From a virus: 21,767 bases of DNA. The number at the start of each line of letters is the position of its first letter. Position 1 is the stretch's first letter. The position numbers and the translations under genes were made by a program. The stretch lies in the IMG/VR virus record IMGVR_UViG_3300025449_000062, positions 1 through 21,767 of that record, one strand, 5' to 3'. Positions 1 to 7,741 of this stretch are shown here, in pieces. The notes beneath the pieces are model-generated. The model saw only the letters and a list, made by a program, of their open reading frames with translations. It was not told the DNA's origin and did not search any database.

Positions 1-333
1 CCCTTAGAGTGCTCGGGTGATATTGCACTCGTAGACCCAATGGGAGCTTGGGGCCACTTTACCAGTCTTTGCTCTAGTTGCGCCGATGTTGTCGAAAGAG
101 ATCTCAAGCAAATTCATGCTGATCGTGTCTCTCTAGGTCCATTAACCAGTACTCCCAATACCGAAGCTCTAGAATCCGACTTTTACAAGACTAATATCGA
201 GCAACCGCTACTAGAGAAGCAAAAAGAAGAGCGTGCAAAGCGTAATAGCGATATTCGTGACAAAAAAGATGAAAAGATTTGGAGTCAAGAATTTGGCGGT
301 AACTCTGGAAGTAATAATGGACCCGTTCTATAG
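1..333 (+). CDS. Unknown protein, 5' end cut by the window, with Cys motif and charged tail
   Basis: The reading frame is open from base 1, so the true start lies upstream; the ATG at 40 is internal to the open frame and is probably not the start. About 110 residues are visible. The visible N-terminal part has a cysteine near the edge, then CSSC about 20 residues later (encoded near 70-81), a spacing that would suit half of a zinc-binding knuckle whose remainder may lie upstream. The C-terminal half is strongly charged (Lys, Glu, Arg, Asp) and probably helical, ending in a Gly/Asn/Ser-rich tail. The stop is TAG and the next gene starts 12 bases later in the same frame, so they are probably co-transcribed. 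I do not recognise the family. Confidence 0.75.
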   Translation, partial: PLECSGDIALVDPMGAWGHFTSLCSSCADVVERDLKQIHADRVSLGPLTSTPNTEALESDFYKTNIEQPLLEKQKEERAKRNSDIRDKKDEKIWSQEFGGNSGSNNGPVL

Positions 334-345
334 TATGGTGACAAA

Positions 346-2286
346 ATGCCCAAAGTAAATTGGAATGAAGAACCACCAAAGGAAGAAGATTCAGTAAACT
401 TTGACGATATGGTCAATAGTGCTCCTGAAACTGGTAATGGTCGTAGTAGAGGGCGTAAAAGGGAACGCACTGACGTAGAAGAGAAAACTGACAATCTTCG
501 TAGTCGCTTTCTGACTTCAGAGGAAAGTAACAAAATTGATCAAGAAACACCAAGTTCTGATCAGTTGTCCAAGTGGCGTGAAGATTTAGCTAGACTTTCT
601 GAAACATCGCAACCCGAATGGATGTTTGACGATACACCACCATTCTCTAGTACCACTAAAGCCGAGGCTTTAGCCATTCGTGCAGGACGAACTCGTGCTC
701 TATCTTCTAAAAACCAAGCGCTAGCTTCGGCCTTTGAACGGGAAGAAGACGTTCCTCCGGAACTACGTCCCAAGTGGCGTCAAGTTCGCCCTCAGTTTGA
801 AGCTCAAAGAGACGAAGAGTCACTTCCTATTCGAGTCAAGGTGCAGTACCGACCGCTTGGTGACCCTGAAACTTCACACCTTGCTCCACTCCATCGTAAC
901 ACTACTATCGACTCTTTGTTTGCTCAACTCGATCACGATCCTCGTGAACTTTGTGACGGAATTGGACACGTAGTTAGTGTATGGCGGAACCCTAGAAGTG
1001 GTCCACCCCGCAATATTGGAATGATCGTTGGCCTAAGTCAATGGGATCCCAGTCAGTCTAGAAGAACTAGTGAAGAAGCCCTAAAAATTCATCGTGAGTT
1101 TTGTGGCCCTGATGCCACTCTTGGTCGTGGTTGCACTAGTAACAAATGCCCAATCAAATACCACTATGATCACTGCGTTGGTATGCCTAATGCCTATACT
1201 CACGCTGAAGGTTGCCCTATGGAGCAACATTTTGAGCCTCTAGGCGAAGATCACCCAATGTATGGTAGAACTTTGGCTCACGTCAGTCTTTTTAGAATGC
1301 CCACTGATGATGAAATGAAGAGAGGCCGTACTCCTTACAACTGGGAGCAGATGCCTAGATGGGAACAAAGGCCCCACCCTGTAGACCCAGATCACAAAGT
1401 CTGGCGTCTAACTGATTCCGGCTTCCCGGATGCTTTTAAAACTTTTGGGCCCGGTAGTAGTCTAGTTAAACCAGTTATTGTACCTATTGAGCAGGTTGCT
1501 CACATTAGAGCTGATGCAGCAGACGAATATCTAAGTTTACCACCTAGAGTCGGTAAGATTGACTTAAGACCATATTTTTCAGGCACTAACGCCATGGAGC
1601 ACATTGGTAGTAGAGCTACTACCGGTCTTATTGTCCCCCGTATGTCAAATCCTTTTAGAGCTGCATCTACTGAAGAGATGTCTAGAGCTCCCGGTATCAA
1701 TTATGTAGTACGTGAACTTACTAGAAGACAAGAGACCGGTGATACTTCACCTATTGGAAACTTTGATCCCGATCGTGACGGCAATTTTAATACACAGAGA
1801 TTTGACGATAGTGATTTATGGGGCAATTTCCAAGCGTCTCGTACCGCTTACACTCACGTTACCGAAAACTATCAGCCTGGGCCTACCTGCAGATTCTGTG
1901 ATGAGCCCAGCTATGTAGGCGCTAAGGGCCCGGTGGTTCAGACGGGGACTGCTCCCGATGGTCGTCCACTTACCGCTCACGAAACTTGTGAACCCAATCA
2001 CTTTGAGTTTGCCAATAGCTTTCGCACTCTAGATGATGATATTGTTAACGTTGACTTTATCCAGACCGCTAGTCACGACTATGGTATTAAGCCCGGAGTC
2101 CCCGGAGTGGGATACAGTACACAAAAAGTCGATCGTGAAATTGGTATTACAACTCCCAGCAAAGAGATTGACGTACAGCCAGGCTTTGCAACTGTTCGAG
2201 TAGCACCTCACGGCCCGGTAAGTGAAATGTCTCGAGTTCAAGTAGATAACTTAATTGATGGAGTGGCTCAGCCACCCAAAGACTAA
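346..2286 (+). CDS. Unknown 646-aa phage protein with two Cys/His clusters
   Basis: A large soluble protein of unknown function. The first 170 residues are highly charged and look disordered. Residues 253-290 hold five cysteines (253, 263, 268, 277, 290) with His273, His276 and His286 between them, a plausible zinc site. A second cluster reads C515-x2-C518-x26-H545-x2-C548, a spacing typical of small zinc fingers. I see no Walker motif, nuclease motif, signal peptide or membrane segment, so it is not an evident terminase. The ATG at 346 is the first start after the upstream stop; no clear Shine-Dalgarno precedes it, which suggests translational coupling to the gene before. It lies upstream of the portal gene, where packaging or head genes are usual, but that does not assign a function. 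Confidence 0.85.
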   Translation: MPKVNWNEEPPKEEDSVNFDDMVNSAPETGNGRSRGRKRERTDVEEKTDNLRSRFLTSEESNKIDQETPSSDQLSKWREDLARLSETSQPEWMFDDTPPFSSTTKAEALAIRAGRTRALSSKNQALASAFEREEDVPPELRPKWRQVRPQFEAQRDEESLPIRVKVQYRPLGDPETSHLAPLHRNTTIDSLFAQLDHDPRELCDGIGHVVSVWRNPRSGPPRNIGMIVGLSQWDPSQSRRTSEEALKIHREFCGPDATLGRGCTSNKCPIKYHYDHCVGMPNAYTHAEGCPMEQHFEPLGEDHPMYGRTLAHVSLFRMPTDDEMKRGRTPYNWEQMPRWEQRPHPVDPDHKVWRLTDSGFPDAFKTFGPGSSLVKPVIVPIEQVAHIRADAADEYLSLPPRVGKIDLRPYFSGTNAMEHIGSRATTGLIVPRMSNPFRAASTEEMSRAPGINYVVRELTRRQETGDTSPIGNFDPDRDGNFNTQRFDDSDLWGNFQASRTAYTHVTENYQPGPTCRFCDEPSYVGAKGPVVQTGTAPDGRPLTAHETCEPNHFEFANSFRTLDDDIVNVDFIQTASHDYGIKPGVPGVGYSTQKVDREIGITTPSKEIDVQPGFATVRVAPHGPVSEMSRVQVDNLIDGVAQPPKD

Positions 2287-2318
2287 TAAATGTAATTACC
2301 CCTGTAAATAAACTTAGA

Positions 2319-2338
2319 GTGTAGATCCGCACCTACAC
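2319..2338. terminator. Small inverted repeat between genes
   Basis: GTGTAG (2319-2324) and CTACAC (2333-2338) form a perfect 6-bp stem around an 8-base loop in the 66-base gap before the next gene. No T-run follows. The same GTGTAG/CTACAC core appears in the much stronger hairpin after the capsid gene. It could be a weak terminator, an RNA processing site or a translation-control hairpin just upstream of the ribosome site; chance is not excluded for a stem this short. Confidence 0.35.
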
Positions 2339-2352
2339 GGAAAGAGAAATAA

Positions 2353-2862
2353 ATGGAACCCCGTTTGAATATTAAGATTGCTGACCTATTTGATGGTCCT
2401 AGTCCGGTTGACGTTGACTTTATTCCACAAGGTCAACAGATGGATAACGACTTTATTGATGCAGACAGCAACGATGCACAGCGTAACTGGCAGGTTGAGC
2501 AAGACTTCCGCCATGACTGGGCCGCCGAGATTGACCGAGACAATGCTAGTGGTCAAATGCACGGTCGTGACGATAACAACCCGGCTCAACAGACTGCTCC
2601 ATATGGTCAGCCTACCATGGCTGCCAAGCAAGCTCGTGGTTTTAACAACAAGCAGGCTCACAGAAACGCCACTCTTGGTGTTCTAGCCAAGCTTAACGGC
2701 AACGACACTCTAACCGGTAGTCGCGTTTACGCCAAAACTGCTAGTACCAAGATTTCCGGTACCGTCATTGCCGTTGGTGATCGTGAGTTTGCAGTTGTCT
2801 GGGATGACCGTACGGCCAGTGTCGAGCGCAAGTCCGACTACGAATTGGTGATCAAGAAGTAA
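2353..2862 (+). CDS. Unknown 169-aa protein with C-terminal SH3-like pattern
   Basis: The first ~120 residues are hydrophilic, rich in Asp, Asn, Gln and Ala, and probably flexible. The last ~48 residues alternate hydrophobic and polar positions as in a small beta-barrel: G136-T137-V, then E145-F146, W150-D151 and a final basic strand ending in two lysines. The same pattern, with the same spacing, occurs in the next gene (G48-T49-L, E57-Y58, W62-D63), so the two may share an SH3- or KOW-like fold. The start is ATG after a purine-rich GAAAGAGAAA stretch. It lies in the block upstream of the portal gene. The function is unknown; a virion or DNA-contact role is a guess. Confidence 0.8.
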   Translation: MEPRLNIKIADLFDGPSPVDVDFIPQGQQMDNDFIDADSNDAQRNWQVEQDFRHDWAAEIDRDNASGQMHGRDDNNPAQQTAPYGQPTMAAKQARGFNNKQAHRNATLGVLAKLNGNDTLTGSRVYAKTASTKISGTVIAVGDREFAVVWDDRTASVERKSDYELVIKK

Positions 2863-2865
2863 CTA

Positions 2866-3438
2866 ATGTTTAGAACTAAAAAGGCCGAGATCCTTTCTGT
2901 ACCTGCAGAAGAGGTCCTTGAAGCCACCGTTCGTGCACCACAACCCGAAGAGCAGGTCTCAATTCACTTTGCTCGAGTAGAGGGTTCTCTAAGTTTTATC
3001 ACTTATGGAACTCTTGTAGACTACAATGGTCACGAATACCAGTTCGAATGGGATACTACTCGTAACAAAGTGGCCAGACTTACCGGTTCCAGAGTTACAC
3101 CATTCTTGTGGAGTAGTGCCCAGGATGCACTCGAAGAAATTCTAGTGTCTCCGGTAGAGAGTCCAGATGTAGTTGGATTACTAACCCGAGAGATTCAATC
3201 GGTTAAGAGCAGTGTTGAGACCGGTCTTAGGGCCGTGGATCAACATATTGAGGTTCTCAATCGCCCAGTGCCTGCACCCGTAGTTCAACCCGAAAGGCCC
3301 AAGGCAGTCTCCAAGCCCACTCCCGTTGAAGAGACGGCAATGGCAGACCCAGATGAAAATCTAATTATGGCCAATGCCTTGAAATTTTTACAAGAATCAC
3401 AAGATGAAGATCTAGGTATCGACTACTTAGGCCTCTAG
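2866..3438 (+). CDS. Unknown 190-aa protein with SH3-like pattern
   Basis: It starts 3 bases after the preceding stop, so it is almost certainly translated from the same message. Residues ~31-78 contain alternating beta-strand residues with G48-T49-L50, E57-Y58 and W62-D63, matching the C-terminus of the upstream protein at identical spacing. Residues ~85-130 look helical. A Pro/Val/Lys-rich linker spans ~132-155, and the C-terminus is acidic and short-helical. There are no cysteines, signal peptide or membrane segment. I do not recognise the family. The Pro-rich linker and acidic tail suggest a modular assembly factor or virion component, but the sequence does not prove it. Confidence 0.8.
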   Translation: MFRTKKAEILSVPAEEVLEATVRAPQPEEQVSIHFARVEGSLSFITYGTLVDYNGHEYQFEWDTTRNKVARLTGSRVTPFLWSSAQDALEEILVSPVESPDVVGLLTREIQSVKSSVETGLRAVDQHIEVLNRPVPAPVVQPERPKAVSKPTPVEETAMADPDENLIMANALKFLQESQDEDLGIDYLGL

Positions 3439-3446
3439 GAGATAAT

Positions 3447-4205
3447 ATGAATTTTGCAGAAGGTAAAGGCCCCAAGCAGGTCAAGAAGAGCTACCCTCTT
3501 GGCCAGTTTACTACCATCTACGGTAACGGCAGTCTCTCAAATGTTAACCCAGCTCCCGTAGCCTATCCACAGACTTTCAGTGGTGGACAAGTGGCCGGTA
3601 TTAGTGGTACTAGTTGGGGGTCAGTGGGTTACTACCAACCCGGTAGTGTTAATCCAGGACTCAATCTATCCTCTAGTATTAACAGTAATATTGATATTAG
3701 TGTTATTTGCAGTCCCGGTGCTCAAGAGAGTATTCAGGACATCGAGACCGTTACTGTCACCTTAAATGCAGAAACCGGTTGGAGTGGAACCGCTACTGTA
3801 TGGTTGCAGGGCACTCTAAATCGTTATACCCCTAACGCTTACCTTCCTGTAGGTACTAGTAGTTACTCGAGTACTAACTGGGTGTCTATTGCCAGTACCA
3901 CAATTACCGGCGCTAACCTTCCGGCACTTATCAAGGTCCCGGCCGCTAGTGGCATTCTCTATAATGCCTATCGTCTAGTGGCCAGTGGTGGTACCGGTAT
4001 TATTGACTGGGCCATTCCCGGTATGTTTATTGATCTTAGTGCCATGCAGGTCGGTCAGGAAGCCGTCTGGGCCAACGGTAACCTTGGTCAAACCAATATC
4101 CAAGATAACGATGTTATTACTATTAGTGGTGGCCAGGTCACTAACTACACCGAGAACCCTCTGCCTCTCGAAAATATTCAAGCCAATCACACTTGGGTTC
4201 AATAA
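3447..4205 (+). CDS. Beta-rich structural protein (252 aa), possible head or surface protein
   Basis: A good ribosome site (AGGAG at 3437-3441) sits 5 bases before the ATG. After a short basic N-terminus, the protein is dominated by Ser, Thr, Gly, Asn and Val in alternating strand patterns, as in jelly-roll or immunoglobulin-like phage structural proteins. Residues ~90-190 form a compact-looking domain with Trp and Tyr at strand positions. The C-terminus is less regular and ends in a Trp-Val-Gln. Codon use is dominated by GGT, AGT, ACT and GTC. The location upstream of the portal would suit a capsid surface or head-fibre protein, but neck or tail is equally possible. I know of no specific family match. 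Confidence 0.75.
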   Translation: MNFAEGKGPKQVKKSYPLGQFTTIYGNGSLSNVNPAPVAYPQTFSGGQVAGISGTSWGSVGYYQPGSVNPGLNLSSSINSNIDISVICSPGAQESIQDIETVTVTLNAETGWSGTATVWLQGTLNRYTPNAYLPVGTSSYSSTNWVSIASTTITGANLPALIKVPAASGILYNAYRLVASGGTGIIDWAIPGMFIDLSAMQVGQEAVWANGNLGQTNIQDNDVITISGGQVTNYTENPLPLENIQANHTWVQ

Positions 4206-4220
4206 TTAATCTACTATACT
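4193..4220 (+). promoter_or_regulatory. Candidate sigma70-type promoter before the 55-aa gene and portal
   Basis: TTGGGT at 4193-4198 and TATACT at 4215-4220 are separated by 16 bases, matching the -35/-10 layout of vegetative promoters; the -10 is one mismatch from TATAAT-type consensus in its key positions. It overlaps the end of the upstream gene and lies just before the portal-containing block. Phage late promoters often differ from this form, so the call is tentative. Confidence 0.25.
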
Positions 4221-4231
4221 AGGGGACAATA

Positions 4232-4399
4232 ATGGAACGTCAGCAAAATATTCGACAAGCTTCAACTCGTCACGTAGCCAAGAATTTCACTCTCGATGGA
4301 TTTGAGATTGAGCAGAATGCTAGTGGTGGGGTAGTTGTCGGACGTACAACTGGTATTTGCCATTCTTGTGGTGGCAACAACGTTGACTGCTGCCTATAG
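4232..4399 (+). CDS. Small 55-aa protein with CxxC...CC C-terminus
   Basis: ATG at 4232, stop TAG at 4397-4399, giving 55 codons. AGGGGA at 4221-4226 is a fair ribosome site. The N-terminal 28 residues are polar and include basic and Gln/Asn residues. The C-terminus carries C43-H-S-C46, then C53-C54 next to the final Leu, a spacing that suits a small zinc knuckle or a redox pair. Codon use (AGT, GGT, GTC, ACT) is like that of the neighbours, the frame fills the gap between two well-supported genes, and the portal starts 13 bases later. Function unknown. A shared operon with the portal suggests a head-assembly or virion role. Confidence 0.7.
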   Translation: MERQQNIRQASTRHVAKNFTLDGFEIEQNASGGVVVGRTTGICHSCGGNNVDCCL

Positions 4400-4412
4400 A
4401 TAAGGTATAGTA

Positions 4413-6722
4413 ATGTCCCGTAAGAGTTGGGAAGAAAGACCTAGTGGTCTAACCCTACCTAGTAATCCTATTGCCGGTCGAGTTGCTGCTCGAGATATGC
4501 TTAATAATGTTAAAACCGGTAATATTCTCAATGACGTTGGTCCTATGGCTCAAGCCATGGGTGGCCCACCAGAAGGCCGTCAAAGACTCAATAGACTAGG
4601 TACAGACTTCCTAGCTGAGAGCGGTATGGCCAGAACGTCCAATCGTAGAACAGCAGCTGCAACCGGTAGTGATGCACAGTGGGCTTGGCCCAAACTCCAT
4701 GACCCCTTTGAGTACTGGCGTGAGCGTACGTGGTGGTTTAACATGGAGGACCCAGACGAGCAAACCCGTAAGATTCGTGACTGGGCTCGCCTTCTCTATA
4801 CCACTCACTACCTAGTTCCCAGTCTTATTGACATCTATACTCGCTACCCGCTACTAGACATTGAACTTATTCACCCAGACAAGCGCATCTCCGAGTTCTA
4901 TAATGAACTATTCTTTGATGGATTAGACTATAACGAGTTCCTATTTGACCTTGGTCGTGAGCACTGGACTGTTGGTGAAGTATTTGCCATGGGTTCTTGG
5001 CACGATGGTATTGGTGCATGGGAAGACGATGAAATCATTAACCCTAATGACGTTATTGTAGCTAAGAATCGTGCTCTAAGAACTTACCAGTATCACATTA
5101 AGGTTCCAGAAGAGATTAAGAAGTTGATTGAGCGTAGAGAACCTGCTCAAGAGTATGCTATGCTTATGCAAATGTACCCGGATGTTGTAGCCTGGGCACG
5201 TCAAGATAAAGAAATCCCTGTTTCAGATGTTATCATGAAGCAGCTCAAATTTAAGACTAACCCCTGGAGCGAACATGGTACTCCTATTCTACTTCGTGCT
5301 TTTCGTATGCTTATGCTTGAGGAGTCTCTCAACGCGGCACAAGACGCCATTGCTGACAGACTATATTCTCCTCTTATTTTGGCTACTCTTGGTCTTCCTG
5401 ACGTAGACCAGGACGGTCCATGGATTCCGGATGCTCAGGAACTTCAAAGCTTGAGGGACGACCTGGCTATGGCCGTTAACTCGGACTTCCGATTGATGAC
5501 CTATCACCACGGACTAACTATCCAGAATGCATTTGGTCGAGAGAGTATGCCACGTTTGGATGCCGACTTTATGCGAGTCGAGAGTAAGGTTATGCAGGTA
5601 TTTGGTATTGGTGCCGACCTTCTTCAGGGCGGTAATGGCGGTACTTATGCTGCCGGTGCTCTTAACCGTGAACTCATTACTCAAATGCTCTCAACCTACC
5701 AGCATAAGATTGAAAGATTTATTCGTTCTCGTATGGAACCGGTTGCCGAGCGTCAAGGACACTATGAATTCCGCACTGTTGGTGGCCAAAAAGTTCCAGT
5801 TATGGAAACTGTTCTTATGGTTGACGAAGAGACCGGTGCAGAGTTCGTTGAAGAGCGTCCCAAGCTAGCTATTCCGGAAGTTCGTTTCCGTAGTATGAAC
5901 CTACGTGATGAAACTATTGAACGTGGCTTCCTGCAGCAGCTGGCCGCTAGTGGATTCCCAATCTCGCTTGCTACTATGGCCGTGAATATTCCCATTGACT
6001 TTGAGGACGAAGTTGAAGCTCGTAAGAATGAGAAAATCGCTACAGTGGTTGCAGAGCAGCAATTTAAGCGCGATCTATTTGAGCGTTTGACTACACTGCA
6101 ACTCCCAATTCCACCAGAATACTTCCAGGAGTATCAGGCCTATCTAGCCGGTATGGAAGATCCCACTCTTATGGCTCAGTTGGCCCCGGGTGCTATTGCT
6201 GGTGTAGCCAGTATGCCTAGTGCTCCTAATATGAGTGGTCCTCCTGCCGGAACCGATGTTACCGGTATTAACGAAACCTATCCCAGTATGGCCAATCAGG
6301 CTGGCCAAGAACGTCAGCGCCCTGAAGAGAGCTATGACCAACGCAAGAGTCAACCCAAGCCTAGCAAGAAGGGTCCCAAGAATGGGCCCAAGAAAAAGAC
6401 AGCTAGTGTAGCCGGTTGGGACGACGACTTTGATGACGAACCATTCGAGACCGTCACTTACGGTGATAGAATGAAGTTTGCTATACCTTTCGAGCAAAAG
6501 AAGCGCAAGCGTATGAAGTTGGCCAAGGGTATGAAGATTATTGTTGACGACTCTTACGAGAAGTTTTCAGAAGACGAATTTAAGAATCACTTGGCCTCAA
6601 TTATTGAAGCCGACGACCACTTAATCCCCAAGCCCAACCTAGAGCAAGGTGATGAAGCACACAGTAGTGATGGTGGCATGGACGAGCACACAACTACGGG
6701 TGCCGGTCTAGACGACTTCTAA
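4413..6722 (+). CDS. Portal protein
   Basis: The portal is the dodecameric ring at one capsid vertex through which DNA is packaged and ejected. The 769-aa protein has the features of large-phage portals of the T4 gp20/SPO1 type: a Trp-rich entry region (residues ~90-120), a conserved-looking segment EHWTVGEVFA near residue 185, a helical stretch RAFRMLMLEESLNAAQDAIA near 300 typical of the portal stem/wing, and a glycine-rich loop GIGADLLQGGNGGTYAAGAL near 400 as in portal crown/tunnel-loop regions. The core is about 600 residues. The remaining ~150 residues are a Lys/Pro-rich and then acidic extension not usual in shorter portals. A prohead protease, scaffold-like gene and capsid gene follow, as expected for a head module. 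ATG at 4413; only a weak AAGG precedes it. Confidence 0.9.
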   Translation: MSRKSWEERPSGLTLPSNPIAGRVAARDMLNNVKTGNILNDVGPMAQAMGGPPEGRQRLNRLGTDFLAESGMARTSNRRTAAATGSDAQWAWPKLHDPFEYWRERTWWFNMEDPDEQTRKIRDWARLLYTTHYLVPSLIDIYTRYPLLDIELIHPDKRISEFYNELFFDGLDYNEFLFDLGREHWTVGEVFAMGSWHDGIGAWEDDEIINPNDVIVAKNRALRTYQYHIKVPEEIKKLIERREPAQEYAMLMQMYPDVVAWARQDKEIPVSDVIMKQLKFKTNPWSEHGTPILLRAFRMLMLEESLNAAQDAIADRLYSPLILATLGLPDVDQDGPWIPDAQELQSLRDDLAMAVNSDFRLMTYHHGLTIQNAFGRESMPRLDADFMRVESKVMQVFGIGADLLQGGNGGTYAAGALNRELITQMLSTYQHKIERFIRSRMEPVAERQGHYEFRTVGGQKVPVMETVLMVDEETGAEFVEERPKLAIPEVRFRSMNLRDETIERGFLQQLAASGFPISLATMAVNIPIDFEDEVEARKNEKIATVVAEQQFKRDLFERLTTLQLPIPPEYFQEYQAYLAGMEDPTLMAQLAPGAIAGVASMPSAPNMSGPPAGTDVTGINETYPSMANQAGQERQRPEESYDQRKSQPKPSKKGPKNGPKKKTASVAGWDDDFDDEPFETVTYGDRMKFAIPFEQKKRKRMKLAKGMKIIVDDSYEKFSEDEFKNHLASIIEADDHLIPKPNLEQGDEAHSSDGGMDEHTTTGAGLDDF

Positions 6723-6754
6723 TGTAAAACCTTAAAAGAAGGATATAAGACTTT

Positions 6755-6943
6755 ATGAGTAGACTTTTTAATGACAATAAGCTCAATATCCTTCCGGTAT
6801 TGGGTGCCCCCAAAAACGCTTTCTTGAGTGTGGTTAGTAATCTAGAAAAGATTGCCATTATTGAAGAAGGTGAAGGCAAGCTAGCTCGCAACTACAAAGA
6901 TCTAGATCTCTCTAACAGTATTTATACCAAAAAAGAAGATTGA
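6755..6943 (+). CDS. Small 62-aa protein of unknown function
   Basis: ATG preceded by AGAAGGA (6737-6743). The protein is short, with a hydrophobic/amphipathic N-terminal half (Leu, Ile, Val, Phe spaced by polar residues) and a charged C-terminal half ending Lys-Lys-Glu-Asp. There is no membrane-length hydrophobic run. It directly follows the portal gene and its stop lies one base before the next ATG, so the following membrane-protein gene is probably coupled to it. I do not recognise it. Confidence 0.7.
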   Translation: MSRLFNDNKLNILPVLGAPKNAFLSVVSNLEKIAIIEEGEGKLARNYKDLDLSNSIYTKKED

Positions 6944-6944
6944 A

Positions 6945-7283
6945 ATGCTTGGAACGTTTTTTAATAGTTCCAATGCCTGGTTTGGATATCTAAGTAACTT
7001 CTTTTTTGCTGCTGCCGGTATTCTTACCGTAGCCAAGTACACTGCCAAATTCTTTACTCGAGATAGTAAAAAGAAGATGGAAGATCTAGAAATTGAACTC
7101 AAGGCCACTAAAGAAGATATGGATGACAAGTTCGAACAGTTGCTCTCTCAGCATCGCAATAACGGTGGCTCTAGTTCCAAAGATCAGTGGGATCGGGTTG
7201 AGAGAAAAGTTGATGAACTTACCCACATTATGGATCGTCATCTAGGGTATCACGAAGGACTAAGAGACGCAGAGGAAGAATAA
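6945..7283 (+). CDS. Single-pass membrane protein with coiled-coil tail (holin-like candidate)
   Basis: Residues ~12-30 form one hydrophobic helix (Trp, Phe, Leu, Ala, Val), followed by Lys/Arg residues and then ~70 charged residues with heptad-like spacing, probably a coiled coil on the cytoplasmic side by the positive-inside rule. Small proteins with one N-terminal membrane helix and a charged helical tail include phage holins, but also spanin-like and membrane-anchoring proteins. It overlaps the next gene by one base (TAATG), and that gene also encodes a membrane protein, so the two probably work together. Their position between portal and protease is unusual for a lysis cassette, which normally lies with the endolysin. 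Confidence 0.75.
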   Translation: MLGTFFNSSNAWFGYLSNFFFAAAGILTVAKYTAKFFTRDSKKKMEDLEIELKATKEDMDDKFEQLLSQHRNNGGSSSKDQWDRVERKVDELTHIMDRHLGYHEGLRDAEEE

Positions 7284-7732
7284 TGGCCAAAAGATTCAAG
7301 CATCCGGTAACCGGAGAAGCCATTGGTCTAGGCCAACATGTCTCTTGGATTTTACAGAAACTCATTCGTAGATGGCCATTTATTATTGCCATAAATCTTA
7401 TTAGTTACACTTGTTGGATTTTTGGTGGCACTACAATCTTACTCTGGTGGAATCTTATAGCCTCTCTTATGGCATTAAATATCGAGAGTGTAGTAGGTAT
7501 TGCCATGTTCGAACAAACTCAGAGTGATGCCAAAATTATTCGTGAAAGTCTTCAGATTGTTCGGGCCGTATTGAGTATGGAGAAGGATCAATTCCAGGAA
7601 GTCAAAGATCTCATGGAGTTTATTGAGGGTGAGATGCTCAAGCACCATACCGAAGAATTTAGACATCATCAACAGGAAGAGCGAAAAGTTCACCCCTCAA
7701 ACAATGTAAACCCGTCTAAAGACTCAGAATAG
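7283..7732 (+). CDS. Two-pass membrane protein resembling DUF1003
   Basis: A 149-aa protein with a basic N-terminus, a hydrophobic helix at residues ~32-48, a short turn containing Gly-Gly, and a second helix at ~51-75. This is followed by Gln/Asp/Lys residues and a long amphipathic helix (~78-125), then a His/Glu/Gln-rich C-terminus. The arrangement of Asn-Leu and Ser-Leu residues in helix 2, followed by a Gln..Asp/Arg segment, recalls DUF1003 membrane proteins by memory of the family pattern, not by a search. It overlaps the upstream single-pass protein gene by one base and so is coupled to it. A holin/antiholin pair or a membrane docking factor for head assembly are both possible. Confidence 0.75.
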   Translation: MAKRFKHPVTGEAIGLGQHVSWILQKLIRRWPFIIAINLISYTCWIFGGTTILLWWNLIASLMALNIESVVGIAMFEQTQSDAKIIRESLQIVRAVLSMEKDQFQEVKDLMEFIEGEMLKHHTEEFRHHQQEERKVHPSNNVNPSKDSE

Positions 7733-7741
7733 TTATCGTAA

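Noticed and set aside
2378-2686. Long alternative + and - frames inside the 169-aa gene
   Set aside because: Thr/Leu/Val-rich nonsense composition; the chosen frame has the better start and continuity with neighbouring genes.
6144-6497. 117-codon - strand frame within the portal gene
   Set aside because: No ribosome site, low-complexity composition and complete overlap with a well-supported gene.
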